A stretch of 55,930 nucleotides of DNA from a virus. The DNA lies in the IMG/VR virus record IMGVR_UViG_3300009104_001126, positions 1 through 55,930 of that record. The stretch is one strand, 5' to 3'. Shown here in pieces: positions 33,314 to 42,131 of the stretch; position 1 is the first letter of the stretch, and each line of letters opens with the position of its first letter. A model generated the notes under the pieces. It had not been told where the DNA came from. It did no database searches and was given only the letters and a program-made list of their open reading frames with translations. The position numbers and the translations under genes were made by a program.

Positions 33314-33889
33314 ATGCCTTTATGGGGAAAAGCCGCAGCTGGTACGCAGGCGCAAAAACCAAAATGGATAGGTACCACAGAAGGTGCTCAGTATAATAAA
33401 ATGGATGTCTATGCGACTAACGAAGGGTGGGCCATTAATACAAAAGCAAGTAAAAATGCTTCTGCGGCCCCCGAGATTTTAGTTGCAATGGGAAGTCTTG
33501 GAACTACACTTGCTGCACCAACTGTTACATCAATGAGATTTACAGCATCCGCAATTACAGGTGGATCGAGAACAATAGCTGTTCAGATTACTTGGGATGA
33601 AAGAGTTACAGTTGTCGGAACTCCACAAGTTGCTATTGCAAATGGTAACCAAGGATCCGGATCAGGTCGAGGACCACACACTGCTTCATATGCATCTGGT
33701 TCTGGAACAAACAGACTCACTTTTAGTGTAGCGAGCCAAACAGTTGCAACAGACGATGTTCTTACATTAGGTGGATCTAATGTGTCACTAAATAGTGGTA
33801 CAATTTCTGATACAACCGCCGGTGGAACTTCTGTTGCTGCATCATTAGTTCTTTCAGGATTAACTGCGGTAACATTAACAGTAACTTAA
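33314..33889 (+). CDS. Virion-like protein with Ig-like/beta-rich domain (191 aa)
   Basis: AAGGAG precedes the start. The product reads MPLWGKAAAGTQAQKPKWIG followed by EGAQYNKMDVYATNEGWAI, an N-terminus common in marine T4-like structural proteins. It continues with a Ser/Thr/Gly/Val-rich, probably Ig-like beta domain (PTVTSMRFTASAITGGSRTI, QITWDERVTVVGTPQVAIA). It has no Cys, suits a fibre or decoration protein, and is preceded by a late-type promoter. Surface display of Ig-like domains is known for phage heads and tails; this is by analogy. Confidence 0.7.
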   Translation: MPLWGKAAAGTQAQKPKWIGTTEGAQYNKMDVYATNEGWAINTKASKNASAAPEILVAMGSLGTTLAAPTVTSMRFTASAITGGSRTIAVQITWDERVTVVGTPQVAIANGNQGSGSGRGPHTASYASGSGTNRLTFSVASQTVATDDVLTLGGSNVSLNSGTISDTTAGGTSVAASLVLSGLTAVTLTVT

Positions 33890-33904
33890 TAATTAAATAA
33901 TATT

Positions 33905-34147
33905 ATGGAATATGTGGAAAATATAAATGTGAGCGCGATTATTGAAAAACGCGCCGGACACGTAGCTGCGAAAGCTGAATTAGAAAGAAGGCTTTCGCAA
34001 CTACAACATGATCTTGAGTTAACAAGAAATAATATACATGCCTATAACGGTGCGATTAGTGCTTGTGATGATATCTTATCAACGGCTGAATCAACGGACG
34101 TTGACGTACCTGAACTGAAAGAACTTGAAACGGAATCGAAGAAATAA
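33905..34147 (+). CDS. Small coiled-coil protein (copy A, 80 aa)
   Basis: The product is a single long helix (ELERRLSQLQHDLELTRNNI, then AISACDDIL) with a short acidic tail. It resembles the coil protein encoded at 35836-36090, which shares the helix plus acidic tail and similar length, indicating a duplicated module. It directly abuts the following fibre-like gene and may act as a fibre partner or chaperone. Confidence 0.65.
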   Translation: MEYVENINVSAIIEKRAGHVAAKAELERRLSQLQHDLELTRNNIHAYNGAISACDDILSTAESTDVDVPELKELETESKK

Positions 34148-34990
34148 ATGGCAGATAAAACGATACCAGCTTTAGATACTCATGCTACACCTACCGCTGA
34201 AGATTTATTAATTATAGTAGATGATCCGATTGGTAATCCGGTCAATAAAAAGATTAGATTAGATAATTTACTATCAGCATTATCCACAGATACAACTACC
34301 AGAAGCGTTACTAATAAAGTACAATCACGAGCTGATACAAATGTTGCTAGAGATATAAATCTAAGAAACTCTCCGACTGTATTACAACCCGAAATATTAA
34401 AAGGTGAACAAGATGATCTAACGGTTGTTTTGGGAACCTTAGACTTAGCAGAAAATTCAGTATGGCATGTTGAAATTGACGGAACATCCGCGACTGCTAA
34501 CGATACTTTTAAATGGTGGAGAGATGGGGATACTTCCTCCGGTGCAGCAACTATTGATATCGACGGCACCGATCAAGCACTAGCAAATGGTATAAGTATT
34601 AGATTTGATTCAGTCACCGGACATAAGGCAACTGATCGATGGCAGATTGTCGGTTTAATAGAATCAAGAATTGACTTTCAGGGTAGCTTATTAATAGAAG
34701 ACAACATACCAGAGAATGGTTCTTTTACTAGCAAATTTTCTGAAACTGGAAATATGCAATTAGAATCTGGTATGGATATGGCTTTAGAAGATGGTGTTGA
34801 GAAAGATATGTATATTTCGGCCAATACTACGGTAATGAGATTTAGAGGCGCTATGCAAATAGGAAGCGCTACAGATACAGTGGGTTTTTATGGTACTGCC
34901 CCTGTATCACAAAATACTTCGTTTGTATCTGGTGCTAGTACAGCAGCACACATAATTACGGAGTTAACCCGCTTAGGATTAGTATCATAA
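34148..34990 (+). CDS. Tail-fibre-like protein (copy A, 280 aa)
   Basis: The N-terminus MADKTIPALDTHATPTAEDL continues LIIVDDPIGNPVNKK. The start and the DDP-G-PVNKK pattern recur in the protein at 35091-35810. The rest is beta-rich with Asp/Thr/Gly repeats (DIDGTDQALANGISIRFD). No transmembrane or enzyme motif. Such proteins in marine T4-like phages are predicted fibre or neck components; the N-terminal module probably anchors them to the virion. Confidence 0.7.
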   Translation: MADKTIPALDTHATPTAEDLLIIVDDPIGNPVNKKIRLDNLLSALSTDTTTRSVTNKVQSRADTNVARDINLRNSPTVLQPEILKGEQDDLTVVLGTLDLAENSVWHVEIDGTSATANDTFKWWRDGDTSSGAATIDIDGTDQALANGISIRFDSVTGHKATDRWQIVGLIESRIDFQGSLLIEDNIPENGSFTSKFSETGNMQLESGMDMALEDGVEKDMYISANTTVMRFRGAMQIGSATDTVGFYGTAPVSQNTSFVSGASTAAHIITELTRLGLVS

Positions 34991-35090
34991 ATATTTGGAT
35001 GTCTGAGAAGGACCCTTCGCGCAAGTGAGCGATTCTCAGCATAAATTAAACTGGTGGTGAGTCCCACCTACATAGCCAGCAAGGAGAAAA
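34991..35090 (+). promoter_or_regulatory. Structured leader before the second fibre-like gene
   Basis: Between the two fibre-like genes lies 100 bp without an ORF. It has CATAAATA (34986-34993, one base from the T4 late consensus), an inverted repeat CTGAGAA (35003-35009) / TTCTCAG (35033-35039), and a second hairpin, GGTGG paired to CCACC, within an outer CTGG/CCAG pair around 35051-35079. AAGGAG precedes the ATG. It is GC-richer than its surroundings and may fold into an mRNA structure controlling expression of the downstream gene. Confidence 0.45.
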
Positions 35091-35810
35091 ATGGCAGATA
35101 AGAAAATAACCGCGTTAACGCCCGCGTCAGAAGCGGCGTCAGAAGATCTACTTCATATAATTGATGACCCGAGTGGATCCCCTGTGAACAAAAAGCTCAC
35201 AGTAAAAGATTTCTTAGCAAACGTTACACATACTATTACAGGTACTGCGGCTGCTACAGAAGAAATCGTTCATAAAACTACACACACCGCTAATATCACA
35301 CCTTCATCTACTGATGTTTTTGATAACATCACTACATCACAAATTATCGTTGATGCAAAAGGTGCAGGAGCAACACAAGCTAATGTTGGAACTTTAACGG
35401 CTTCATCCTCAAAAGTTTTAATTCATGATGCTAACGTTGCATTTACTGCGGAAACATCAGCCCTTAAAGGAACACTTGATTTAAACACATGGGATAGTGC
35501 CGATTCCGGTAATTCATATGTCATGGTTTTATCTCATGCTAATTCCGCGGCCGCACCAAGTGCTTCACCAACAGCATTCATTAAATTTGATGTTGCAAGT
35601 ACATTAACAGGAGCATCACAAAATGTTTCTTTTGCTTGGGACGCAACACCAGGTGGTGGATATGGAGCAGCTGCTGCTTCTAATGTTGGACCATTTTTTA
35701 CTACCGGAGCAAATACCGTTAGTACACATACAGGACCCGCGAATGGCGCTATAAAAGTTTGCGTTTCCGGTGTAACCAAGTACGTATTACTTTGGGATGA
35801 TATTGCGTAA
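35091..35810 (+). CDS. Tail-fibre-like protein (copy B, 239 aa)
   Basis: The N-terminus [20 protein letters not shown] and following [20 protein letters not shown] parallels copy A at 34148. The rest is Ala/Ser/Thr-rich and beta-like ([39 protein letters not shown]), without Cys-rich motifs. The shared anchor with divergent tips suggests alternative or combined receptor-binding proteins. GC content is higher than in the flanking replication genes. Confidence 0.7.
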   Translation: MADKKITALTPASEAASEDLLHIIDDPSGSPVNKKLTVKDFLANVTHTITGTAAATEEIVHKTTHTANITPSSTDVFDNITTSQIIVDAKGAGATQANVGTLTASSSKVLIHDANVAFTAETSALKGTLDLNTWDSADSGNSYVMVLSHANSAAAPSASPTAFIKFDVASTLTGASQNVSFAWDATPGGGYGAAAASNVGPFFTTGANTVSTHTGPANGAIKVCVSGVTKYVLLWDDIA

Positions 35811-35835
35811 TTAATTTTTAACTAATGGATATATT

Positions 35836-36090
35836 ATGAGTATTGTTGAAAAAGCGGAAATTGAAACGCAGTTAGAGTTCCTCCAAAAGGACAGAGAACA
35901 AGTCCAAACAAGATTAGATCAAGTGATCGAAGAGACGGAAACGTTAAAACGAACACTTGGTCATCTTGATGGAGCGATTCAAGTTTCAAATCATTATTTA
36001 AATATTGCGACCGGTAAGGAAGAACCACCGGAAGATAATGGAACTGAAGAAAAAGACAGTTCAAAAAGTGAGAAAAAAGATAAAAAGTGA
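35836..36090 (+). CDS. Small coiled-coil protein (copy B, 84 aa)
   Basis: The product is a helix (EIETQLEFLQKDREQVQTRL, then EETETLKRTLGHLDGAIQV) with an acidic/Lys-rich tail (EEKDSSKSEKKDKK). It parallels copy A at 33905. It lies after the second fibre-like gene, so the pair of modules runs coil, fibre, fibre, coil. Its stop overlaps the next start (GTGA). Confidence 0.65.
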   Translation: MSIVEKAEIETQLEFLQKDREQVQTRLDQVIEETETLKRTLGHLDGAIQVSNHYLNIATGKEEPPEDNGTEEKDSSKSEKKDKK

Positions 36091-36479
36091 ATTTTGATGA
36101 TATAAATGAAAATAACATAGAATTATATTGCATGAAATATTATGATAATCCTCAATGTATTGGTACTGAGGATTTCAGAGATGATATGAAAAGGTTTAAA
36201 TATTTAAAAAGACTTTTAAATCATTATCTGGTTACTCATGAATTAAAGCAAAGATTAATTCTTAACCACTTAATTATGATATATAATCTATTCGATAACG
36301 AAGCTGCTACTCGAATATTGTTTTATAAAATAGACGAAAATAGTTGGCAAGTATTAAAGCCTTTTTTAATATATTTAAAAAGAATGCCAAAAATTGTTCG
36401 TGGAATTAAAAGTAAAGACATTCGAGATAGCGATATAACTCTAGACCAACATGTAGTAAAGCAATTACGATGCCTATAG
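36087..36479 (+). CDS. Conserved-type phage protein (130 aa)
   Basis: The start is GTG 36087, overlapping the previous stop. The protein is helical with a D/N-rich N-terminus (MNFDDINENNIELYCMKYYD) and basic middle (DMKRFKYLKRLLNHYLVTHE). Proteins of this size and pattern are found in T4-like marine phages near head/neck genes. No function is known to me. Its end overlaps the next gene by 10 bases. Confidence 0.7.
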   Translation: MNFDDINENNIELYCMKYYDNPQCIGTEDFRDDMKRFKYLKRLLNHYLVTHELKQRLILNHLIMIYNLFDNEAATRILFYKIDENSWQVLKPFLIYLKRMPKIVRGIKSKDIRDSDITLDQHVVKQLRCL

Positions 36480-37177
36480 GATTAAAAAACGCACTTATAC
36501 AAGGTTCAGAATTATATTTTCTATATTCCTTCCTAAAACGATTAGTTACCAAATTTGAAAAAACAGATGCTTATAAGTTAGGCATTATTGATAAGAATGG
36601 TAAAGTTCTTATTAAGAAAAGAGACTTTACTACTATAGAGCAAAAAAATGCCTACACTATGATGGATACCCTTATCTTCAATTTAAAGAAATTGTTAGGT
36701 AAGTTACCTTTCGGAAAAACAACACTCGCTTCTTACGCCGCGGCTTTACTGCTTCTTCGCGAAGAAAAAAATTTAAAATTGATGACAGATGAAAAAGAAT
36801 TAGAAAAAGAATTTCTAATTCTATATGAAGACATGCTTTATGAATTTGGAGAAGATAGAAGCCTATTAATAGAAGGAGATATTGAGTCTGATAAAAAAGC
36901 GGGTATTAAATGGGCAGATGATCCAGATTGGAAAAAACTTCACGATATGGATCTTCAAATGGTAAAAGATTTTATTAAGCATAAAGAAGATGTTAAAGAA
37001 GATGCACCCGCTATGTCCATGGGAGCTGGTGGAATAGCCGGAAGTGCAGAAGCAGGAGACGACCCACCTGTAAGAAAGAAAAAGAAAAAGGGAGAAATTT
37101 TAAGAAGACTTGAACCAATGGGAATTAAGGAACAACACAGAATATTCCCTTCTCATTCCTCAACTGACAACTTATAG
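36470..37177 (+). CDS. Conserved-type phage protein, structural candidate (235 aa)
   Basis: The first 40 residues are basic and aromatic (MPIGLKNALIQGSELYFLYS, then FLKRLVTKFEK). The middle is helical and acidic. The C-terminal 70 residues are low complexity (EDAPAMSMGAGGIAGSAEAG and then DDPPVRKKKKKGEI), with a lysine cluster, a layout common in virion proteins of T4-like marine phages. No enzyme motif. It is coupled to the preceding gene. Confidence 0.65.
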   Translation: MPIGLKNALIQGSELYFLYSFLKRLVTKFEKTDAYKLGIIDKNGKVLIKKRDFTTIEQKNAYTMMDTLIFNLKKLLGKLPFGKTTLASYAAALLLLREEKNLKLMTDEKELEKEFLILYEDMLYEFGEDRSLLIEGDIESDKKAGIKWADDPDWKKLHDMDLQMVKDFIKHKEDVKEDAPAMSMGAGGIAGSAEAGDDPPVRKKKKKGEILRRLEPMGIKEQHRIFPSHSSTDNL

Positions 37178-37187
37178 AAAGGTAATT

Positions 37188-37523
37188 ATGGCAGGAATAC
37201 AAGAAACAAAAGATGTATTAGCTTTTGTTTTTTCATTAGGTAAGGCGACTGCTTCCGCAATGGAAGATGGTGATATTGGATGGTCAGATGCAATGAAGTT
37301 CATTGATCCTTTGAAAAGGTTAGGACCGGCAATTGAAAATATTGAAGATGTTTTGGTTGAACTACAAGATTTAGACGATGAAGAATTTATGGAATTAGTA
37401 CAATTTGCTAAAGATGAATTTGGATTAGAAGATCTTGCAGACGATCTTGAAGTACAAGTTGAAGAGGCATTAAATGCTGGAGTTGAGGTAATGAAAATTA
37501 TAAGGATGTTTAGCAAACCTTAA
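37188..37523 (+). CDS. Hypothetical acidic protein (111 aa)
   Basis: The start was set at ATG 37188 behind AGAAAGG, the longer frame being inside the previous gene. The product is acidic, helical and rich in Leu/Asp/Glu (LVELQDLDDEEFMELVQFAK, DEFGLEDLADDLEVQVEEAL). It is the last gene before a strong terminator. No function recognised. Confidence 0.65.
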   Translation: MAGIQETKDVLAFVFSLGKATASAMEDGDIGWSDAMKFIDPLKRLGPAIENIEDVLVELQDLDDEEFMELVQFAKDEFGLEDLADDLEVQVEEALNAGVEVMKIIRMFSKP

Positions 37524-37544
37524 CAATATCCTCGGCGGATAAAG

Positions 37545-37571
37545 AAGGGACCATGTGTCCCTTTTTTTTTC
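37545..37571 (+). terminator. Rho-independent terminator
   Basis: AAGGGAC (37545-37551) pairs with GTCCCTT (37557-37563) around a 5-nt loop and is followed by a T tract of about ten. It ends the structural-candidate operon just before the primase promoter. Confidence 0.85.
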
Positions 37572-37600
37572 TTGATTTTCCTAGCGAATCATATTATAAT
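37572..37600 (+). promoter_or_regulatory. Sigma-70-type promoter for primase and nucleotide genes
   Basis: TTGATT (37572-37577) and TATAAT (37595-37600) with a 17-bp spacer lie directly behind the terminator, 37 bases upstream of gp61. It probably transcribes gp61, ThyX and the ribonucleotide reductase early in infection. Confidence 0.75.
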
Positions 37601-37637
37601 ACCTAATTATGAAATTAAACCCTTTCTATAGAGCACA

Positions 37638-38639
37638 ATGAGTTTATATATTGACCACAAATATACCAATTTAATTTCTTCCCGATTATCTCGTTTCGCT
37701 CGCAAGTCCAGAGAATTATATAATTTCAGGTGTCCATTATGTGGAGATTCTCAAAAAAATCAATATAAGGCGAGAGGTTATCTTTATAACAAAAAAAATA
37801 ATTTAATTTTTAAATGTCACAATTGTGGAGCCGGTGGCGCATTAAAATTTTTATTAGATAAAATCGATCCTGTTATATCAAGACAATATTCATTTGAAAA
37901 ATATAAAGAAGAAAATGGAACTCCTATAGAGACAGAACAAAAAGTCCCTATTTTTAGAAAACCCAAATTTACAAAAATAGAAGCACCAAAAATTTCTGAA
38001 TTAGATTCAGATCATCCAGCTGTAAAATTTTGCGATGTAAGAAAGTTACCTAAAGTTCGATATAATGATATGTATTTTGCAGATTGTTTTAAAAGTTGGG
38101 TGAGTAAATATGATACAGAATTAGCAGCGCGGCTAAAAGAAAAAGATCCAAGAATAATAATTCCATTTTTTAATAAAGAGAAGAAGCTAGTAGCCGCACA
38201 GGGGAGAAGTTTAGAAAATAATACATTAAGATATTTTACTATTAAAATAGATAAAGAAGCTCCGAAAATATTTGGTTTAGAAAGAAACGATCCAGCGCAA
38301 TTAACTTATATTGTCGAAGGACCATTTGATAGTATGTTCCTTCCAAATTCTCTTGCAATGGCAGGTAGTGACTTAGATGATGTTAGTATGTTTTATGCAA
38401 GAGACGTCGTTTTTGTGTATGATAATGAACCGAGAAATAATGAAATTGTTCATAAGATTGAAAAATGTATTAAAAAAGGCTTCGCGATTTGCATCTGGCC
38501 CGACACGGTTAAATTTAAAGATATTAATGATATGGTCTTAGGTGATATGGACATTTTGGAAATTATTGATATAATAAATACCAATACATTCCGCGGCCTT
38601 CCCGCAAGATTAAAATTTAACCAGTGGAAAAGAACATGA
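37638..38639 (+). CDS. 61: DNA primase (T4 gp61-like)
   Basis: The 333-aa product has a zinc-binding N-terminus: CPLC (Cys32, Cys35) and CHNC (Cys60, Cys63) around ARGYLYNKKNNLIFK. A Toprim-like catalytic region follows (IVEGPFDSMFLPNSLAMAGS, VFVYDNEPRN, GFAICIWPDTVKFKDINDM). It makes RNA primers on the lagging strand, with helicase gp41. Length is close to T4 gp61 (342 aa). Its stop overlaps the ThyX ATG. Confidence 0.95.
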   Translation: MSLYIDHKYTNLISSRLSRFARKSRELYNFRCPLCGDSQKNQYKARGYLYNKKNNLIFKCHNCGAGGALKFLLDKIDPVISRQYSFEKYKEENGTPIETEQKVPIFRKPKFTKIEAPKISELDSDHPAVKFCDVRKLPKVRYNDMYFADCFKSWVSKYDTELAARLKEKDPRIIIPFFNKEKKLVAAQGRSLENNTLRYFTIKIDKEAPKIFGLERNDPAQLTYIVEGPFDSMFLPNSLAMAGSDLDDVSMFYARDVVFVYDNEPRNNEIVHKIEKCIKKGFAICIWPDTVKFKDINDMVLGDMDILEIIDIINTNTFRGLPARLKFNQWKRT

Positions 38640-39424
38640 ATGAAGAGGTGAAGGTCCATGAATTTGGACTAGTTAGATTATTAGATATTATGGGAAGTGA
38701 CGACGACGTAGTTGATGCAGCACGGATAAGTTACGGTAAAGGTACAAAAAAAGTTAGTGAAACCCGTAATTTAATTCGGTATTTAATGAGACATAAACAC
38801 ACATCACCTTTTGAGATGTGTGAAGTTAAGTTTTATTTAAAATTACCCATCTTTATTATGAGACAAATAGTTCGTCATCGGACGGCGAATTTAAATGAGT
38901 ATTCAGGACGTTATTCAGTAATGAGTGAAGATTTTTATCTTCCTCATGATGACGATATTCAAAAGCAATCAACCCAAAACAATCAGGGTAGGGGTGAAGA
39001 AATTGAACAAAAAGGCCTTGTTAAATTTGAATTCAATCGCATATATGATAATGCCATTCATTCCTATCATAATTTATTAGAACTTGATGTAGCTCGAGAA
39101 TTATCTCGTTCTGTACTCCCTGTAGGGAATTACACTGAAGTTATATGGAAAATTGATCTACATAATTTTTTCCATTTTTGTAAATTAAGAACAGATAAAC
39201 ACGCGCAGAAAGAAATTCGAGATTATGCAGAGGCAATGTATAAATTGATCAAACCCGAATTTCCCTTATGCTGTGAAGCTTACGAAGATTATATTCAAAA
39301 TGGGGTGATGTTTTCTGCTCAGGAAATGAAAATAATTAAAAGAGAATTATCTGGAAGAAGTTGGTCATTAGATCAAGTATTATCAAAACGAGAACAAAAC
39401 GAATTTTTAGAAAAACTACTTTAG
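38636..39424 (+). CDS. thyX: Flavin-dependent thymidylate synthase (ThyX)
   Basis: ATG 38636 overlaps the primase stop (ATGA); an upstream in-frame GTG (38624) is possible. The 262-aa product carries the ThyX signature RHRTANLNEYSGRYS (residues 80-94, with Arg80, Arg82, Ser90 and Arg92) and a preceding HTSPFEMCEVKFYLKLP. It makes dTMP from dUMP using FAD, NADPH and methylene-tetrahydrofolate. It follows dUTPase in logic: dUMP from Dut feeds this enzyme. Confidence 0.96.
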   Translation: MNEEVKVHEFGLVRLLDIMGSDDDVVDAARISYGKGTKKVSETRNLIRYLMRHKHTSPFEMCEVKFYLKLPIFIMRQIVRHRTANLNEYSGRYSVMSEDFYLPHDDDIQKQSTQNNQGRGEEIEQKGLVKFEFNRIYDNAIHSYHNLLELDVARELSRSVLPVGNYTEVIWKIDLHNFFHFCKLRTDKHAQKEIRDYAEAMYKLIKPEFPLCCEAYEDYIQNGVMFSAQEMKIIKRELSGRSWSLDQVLSKREQNEFLEKLL

Positions 39425-39438
39425 CATAAGGAACATGA

Positions 39439-41403
39439 ATGAATTTACCCACAGAATATCAATCATTTATCCATCTTTCAAGATACGCCAGATGGAGATA
39501 TGATGCAGAGAGAAGAGAAAATTGGTCTGAAACAATTGGTAGATATTTTGATTTTTTTAAGGAAGACCTAAAAGAAAAATGTAGTTATGAATTAGTTGAA
39601 GATATTAGAAAAGAATTAGAAGAATCGGTTTTAAATTTAGAGGTCATGCCGTCTATGAGATGCTTAATGACAGCCGGCGATCCTCTCAAAAAAGAAAATG
39701 TGGCTGGGTATAATTGTTCATATTTAAAATGTGATAATCAAAGAACGTTTGATGAAATCATGTATATTTTAATGAACGGAACTGGTGTGGGATTTTCCGT
39801 TGAAGAAAAATATACCAAACAAATGCCAACTATTGCTGAAGAATTTTATCCAACAGATACTACTATTGTAGTTGCGGATAGTAAATTAGGTTGGTGCAAA
39901 GCTTATAAAGAATTAGTATCACTATTATATCAAGGACTTATTCCTAAATGGGATGTGACCAGAGTTCGACCAGCAGGTGCACCATTAAAAACTTTTGGAG
40001 GACGAGCTTCAGGTCCAGATCCATTAGTAGATTTATTTAATTTTGTAACAGGAATAATTTCAAATGCCGCGGGAAGAAAACTCAAACCAATCGAATGTCA
40101 TGACATTATATGTAAGACTGCAGAAGTGGTTGTGGTCGGCGGTGTACGTCGCTCTGCTCTTATTAGTCTCAGTGATCTTAATGATAGAGAGATGCGATTC
40201 GCAAAGCACGGAGAATGGTATAAGTTTAATGTGCAACGTGCTCTAGCAAATAATTCCGTTAATTATAAAGAACGGCCAGATATTGGAACTTTTATGAGAG
40301 AATGGTTATCTCTTTATGATTCAAAGTCTGGTGAACGTGGAATATATAATGGAAATTCGGCTCAACGTCAAGTACAAAAGTTAAATGAAAGGGAACAAGA
40401 TGGAAACGGAAATCATATACGAAGACGAATTGCCAGAGATGATTTTGGTACAAATCCGTGCAGCGAGATCATTTTACGGTCCCGAGAGTTTTGCAACTTA
40501 TCTGAAGTCGTTGTCCGAGGACGGGACACTCGCGAGTCTCTTAAAAGCAAAGTGCGCAATGCAACCATTCTTGGAACGTTCCAATCTACCCTTACCAACT
40601 TCAAATACATTACCAGAGAGTGGTCCAATAATTGTAGAGAAGAACGACTTTTGGGAGTTTCTCTTACCGGAATAATGGATAATGAATTAACAAATGGTAA
40701 AAAAGGAAAAGATAAAACTGGTAAGCTTTTAGAGGAACTTAGAAATGTTGCTATTGAAACAAATAAAGAATGGGCTGAAAAACTTGGTATTCCGAGATCA
40801 GCCGCCATTACGTGTGTCAAACCTAGTGGTACTGTATCTCAGCTTGTTGATAGTGCTTCTGGTATTCATGCCCGTCATAATCCTTATTATATTAGGACAG
40901 TAAGAGCAGATAATAAAGATCCATTGTGTAGGTTTATGAAAGACGCAGGTTTTCCTAATGAGCCCGATGTAACCAAACCAACACATACAACTGTGTTTTC
41001 ATTTCCTATGCAGAGCCCAAAGAACGCAGTATTCAGACAAGATATGACTGCTATTGAACAACTTGAATTGTGGAAAATTTATCAAGATCATTGGTGTGAA
41101 CATAAGCCTTCTATTACAGTATCAGTTAAAGAGCATGAATGGATGGGCGTAGGTAATTGGGTATGGGATAATTTTAATAACATTAGTGGCATTTCATTTT
41201 TACCTTTTAGTGAACATACATATCAACAAGCACCTTATCAAGATTGTGAAGAAAAAGAATATAAAGAATTATTAGCAAAGATGCCAAAAAATGTAATGTG
41301 GGATAAATTAAGTGATTATGAAAAAGAAGATCATACAGCCGGTGCGCAAAATGCAGCATGTGGTGCAGATGGTGGTGGCTGTGAAGTTGTAGATTTGGTT
41401 TAA
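39439..41403 (+). CDS. nrdJ: Class II (adenosylcobalamin-dependent) ribonucleotide reductase, monomeric type
   Basis: The 654-aa product matches the monomeric B12-dependent ribonucleoside-triphosphate reductase group. Visible features: GYNCSYLKC (Cys93, candidate redox Cys), GTGVGFSVEE, VRRSALISLSDL, the active-site N-x-C-x-E as TNPCSEIIL (about 338-346), REFCNLSEVV (second redox Cys), KPSGTVSQLVDSASGIHARH, and the C-terminal CGADGGGCE pair that re-reduces the active site. It converts ribonucleotides to deoxynucleotides without oxygen. Its need for cobalamin fits the CobS/CobT-like genes earlier in the window. Slightly shorter than the lactobacillus enzyme (739 aa). Confidence 0.93.
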   Translation: MNLPTEYQSFIHLSRYARWRYDAERRENWSETIGRYFDFFKEDLKEKCSYELVEDIRKELEESVLNLEVMPSMRCLMTAGDPLKKENVAGYNCSYLKCDNQRTFDEIMYILMNGTGVGFSVEEKYTKQMPTIAEEFYPTDTTIVVADSKLGWCKAYKELVSLLYQGLIPKWDVTRVRPAGAPLKTFGGRASGPDPLVDLFNFVTGIISNAAGRKLKPIECHDIICKTAEVVVVGGVRRSALISLSDLNDREMRFAKHGEWYKFNVQRALANNSVNYKERPDIGTFMREWLSLYDSKSGERGIYNGNSAQRQVQKLNEREQDGNGNHIRRRIARDDFGTNPCSEIILRSREFCNLSEVVVRGRDTRESLKSKVRNATILGTFQSTLTNFKYITREWSNNCREERLLGVSLTGIMDNELTNGKKGKDKTGKLLEELRNVAIETNKEWAEKLGIPRSAAITCVKPSGTVSQLVDSASGIHARHNPYYIRTVRADNKDPLCRFMKDAGFPNEPDVTKPTHTTVFSFPMQSPKNAVFRQDMTAIEQLELWKIYQDHWCEHKPSITVSVKEHEWMGVGNWVWDNFNNISGISFLPFSEHTYQQAPYQDCEEKEYKELLAKMPKNVMWDKLSDYEKEDHTAGAQNAACGADGGGCEVVDLV

Positions 41404-41413
41404 TATTTTTTCG

Positions 41414-41442
41414 TTGATATTTGCATATCAATGTAATATAAT
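41414..41442 (+). promoter_or_regulatory. Sigma-70-type promoter
   Basis: TTGATA (41414-41419) and TATAAT (41437-41442), 17-bp spacer, within an AT-rich stretch after the reductase stop. It faces the 70-aa gene at 41452, whose start lies very close downstream, so the leader would be short. Confidence 0.6.
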
Positions 41443-41451
41443 AAGGATAAT

Positions 41452-41664
41452 ATGAAAACACCATTTGAAAAATATACTGAAGATTGTGTTCGACTTCTTG
41501 AGAAACACACTGAGTCATTAGGCGTTACCGCAATTCAAGAATTGTGGAAAGATATTGAGAATGCTCCGGCCTTTACAGGCAAATTATGGTTGGAAGATAT
41601 TCTCGATAAACAATTTAAAGAAAAAGTACAACTCGAAGGAGATACGAATTTCGTATATGATTGA
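41452..41664 (+). CDS. Small hypothetical protein (70 aa)
   Basis: AAGGATAAT precedes the ATG. The product is MKTPFEKYTEDCVRLLEKHT and then IQELWKDIENAPAFTGKLWL, mainly helical and acidic. No motif recognised. Its stop lies just before the nucleotidase start. Confidence 0.6.
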   Translation: MKTPFEKYTEDCVRLLEKHTESLGVTAIQELWKDIENAPAFTGKLWLEDILDKQFKEKVQLEGDTNFVYD

Positions 41665-41666
41665 TT

Positions 41667-42131
41667 ATGAAAGTATTTCTTGATATGGATGGAGTCTTAG
41701 CAGACTTTGACAAACCTATTCTTGACAAATTTGGCACTAAGGAAAAGTGGAATAATAGATGGGAACTTCTCCCTAAAGACTTTTTTAGAAAACTTCCTAA
41801 AATGCCAGATGCAGACGATTTGACAGATTATGTTGGCGGACAATTTGATTGGCATGTATTAACCGCTATTCCTACACAAAATGAATTTGCTAATTCACGT
41901 TTACAAAAAATGCAATGGCTTTTTGAACATTATAAAATATACCCCGCGAGGATTCATTGTGTCTTCAGAAGTGAAAAGCAATATTTTGCAGCCGAAGAAA
42001 ACTTATCTCCAAATCTTTTAGTCGATGATAATTTAGATAATATAGCTGAATTTAAAGCTAAAGGTGGAATTGCAATTCATCATACTTCCGCAGAAAATAG
42101 TATAAGAGAATTGCAACAGTTAGGATTTTAA
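41667..42131 (+). CDS. 5'(3')-deoxyribonucleotidase-like HAD phosphatase
   Basis: ATG 41667 is preferred to the upstream TTG (41661). The 154-aa product begins MKVFLDMDGVLADFDKPILD (HAD motif I with Asp6 and Asp8), followed by FDWHVLTAIPTQNE (motif II Thr), ARIHCVFRSEKQYFA and NLLVDDNLDNI (motif IV Asp). This is the NT5C-like group that dephosphorylates deoxynucleoside monophosphates. In T4-like phages such enzymes help balance dNTP pools or degrade host nucleotides. Confidence 0.85.
   Translation: MKVFLDMDGVLADFDKPILDKFGTKEKWNNRWELLPKDFFRKLPKMPDADDLTDYVGGQFDWHVLTAIPTQNEFANSRLQKMQWLFEHYKIYPARIHCVFRSEKQYFAAEENLSPNLLVDDNLDNIAEFKAKGGIAIHHTSAENSIRELQQLGF

Noticed and set aside
34180-34569. 129-codon - strand ORF in the fibre-like gene
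   Set aside because: Antisense to a coding frame with a shared paralogous N-terminus; low-complexity Ser/Val content.
40385-40675. 96-codon + strand ORF inside the ribonucleotide reductase
   Set aside because: It lies entirely within the strongly supported NrdJ frame, across its active-site NPCSE region, and lacks its own convincing start context.
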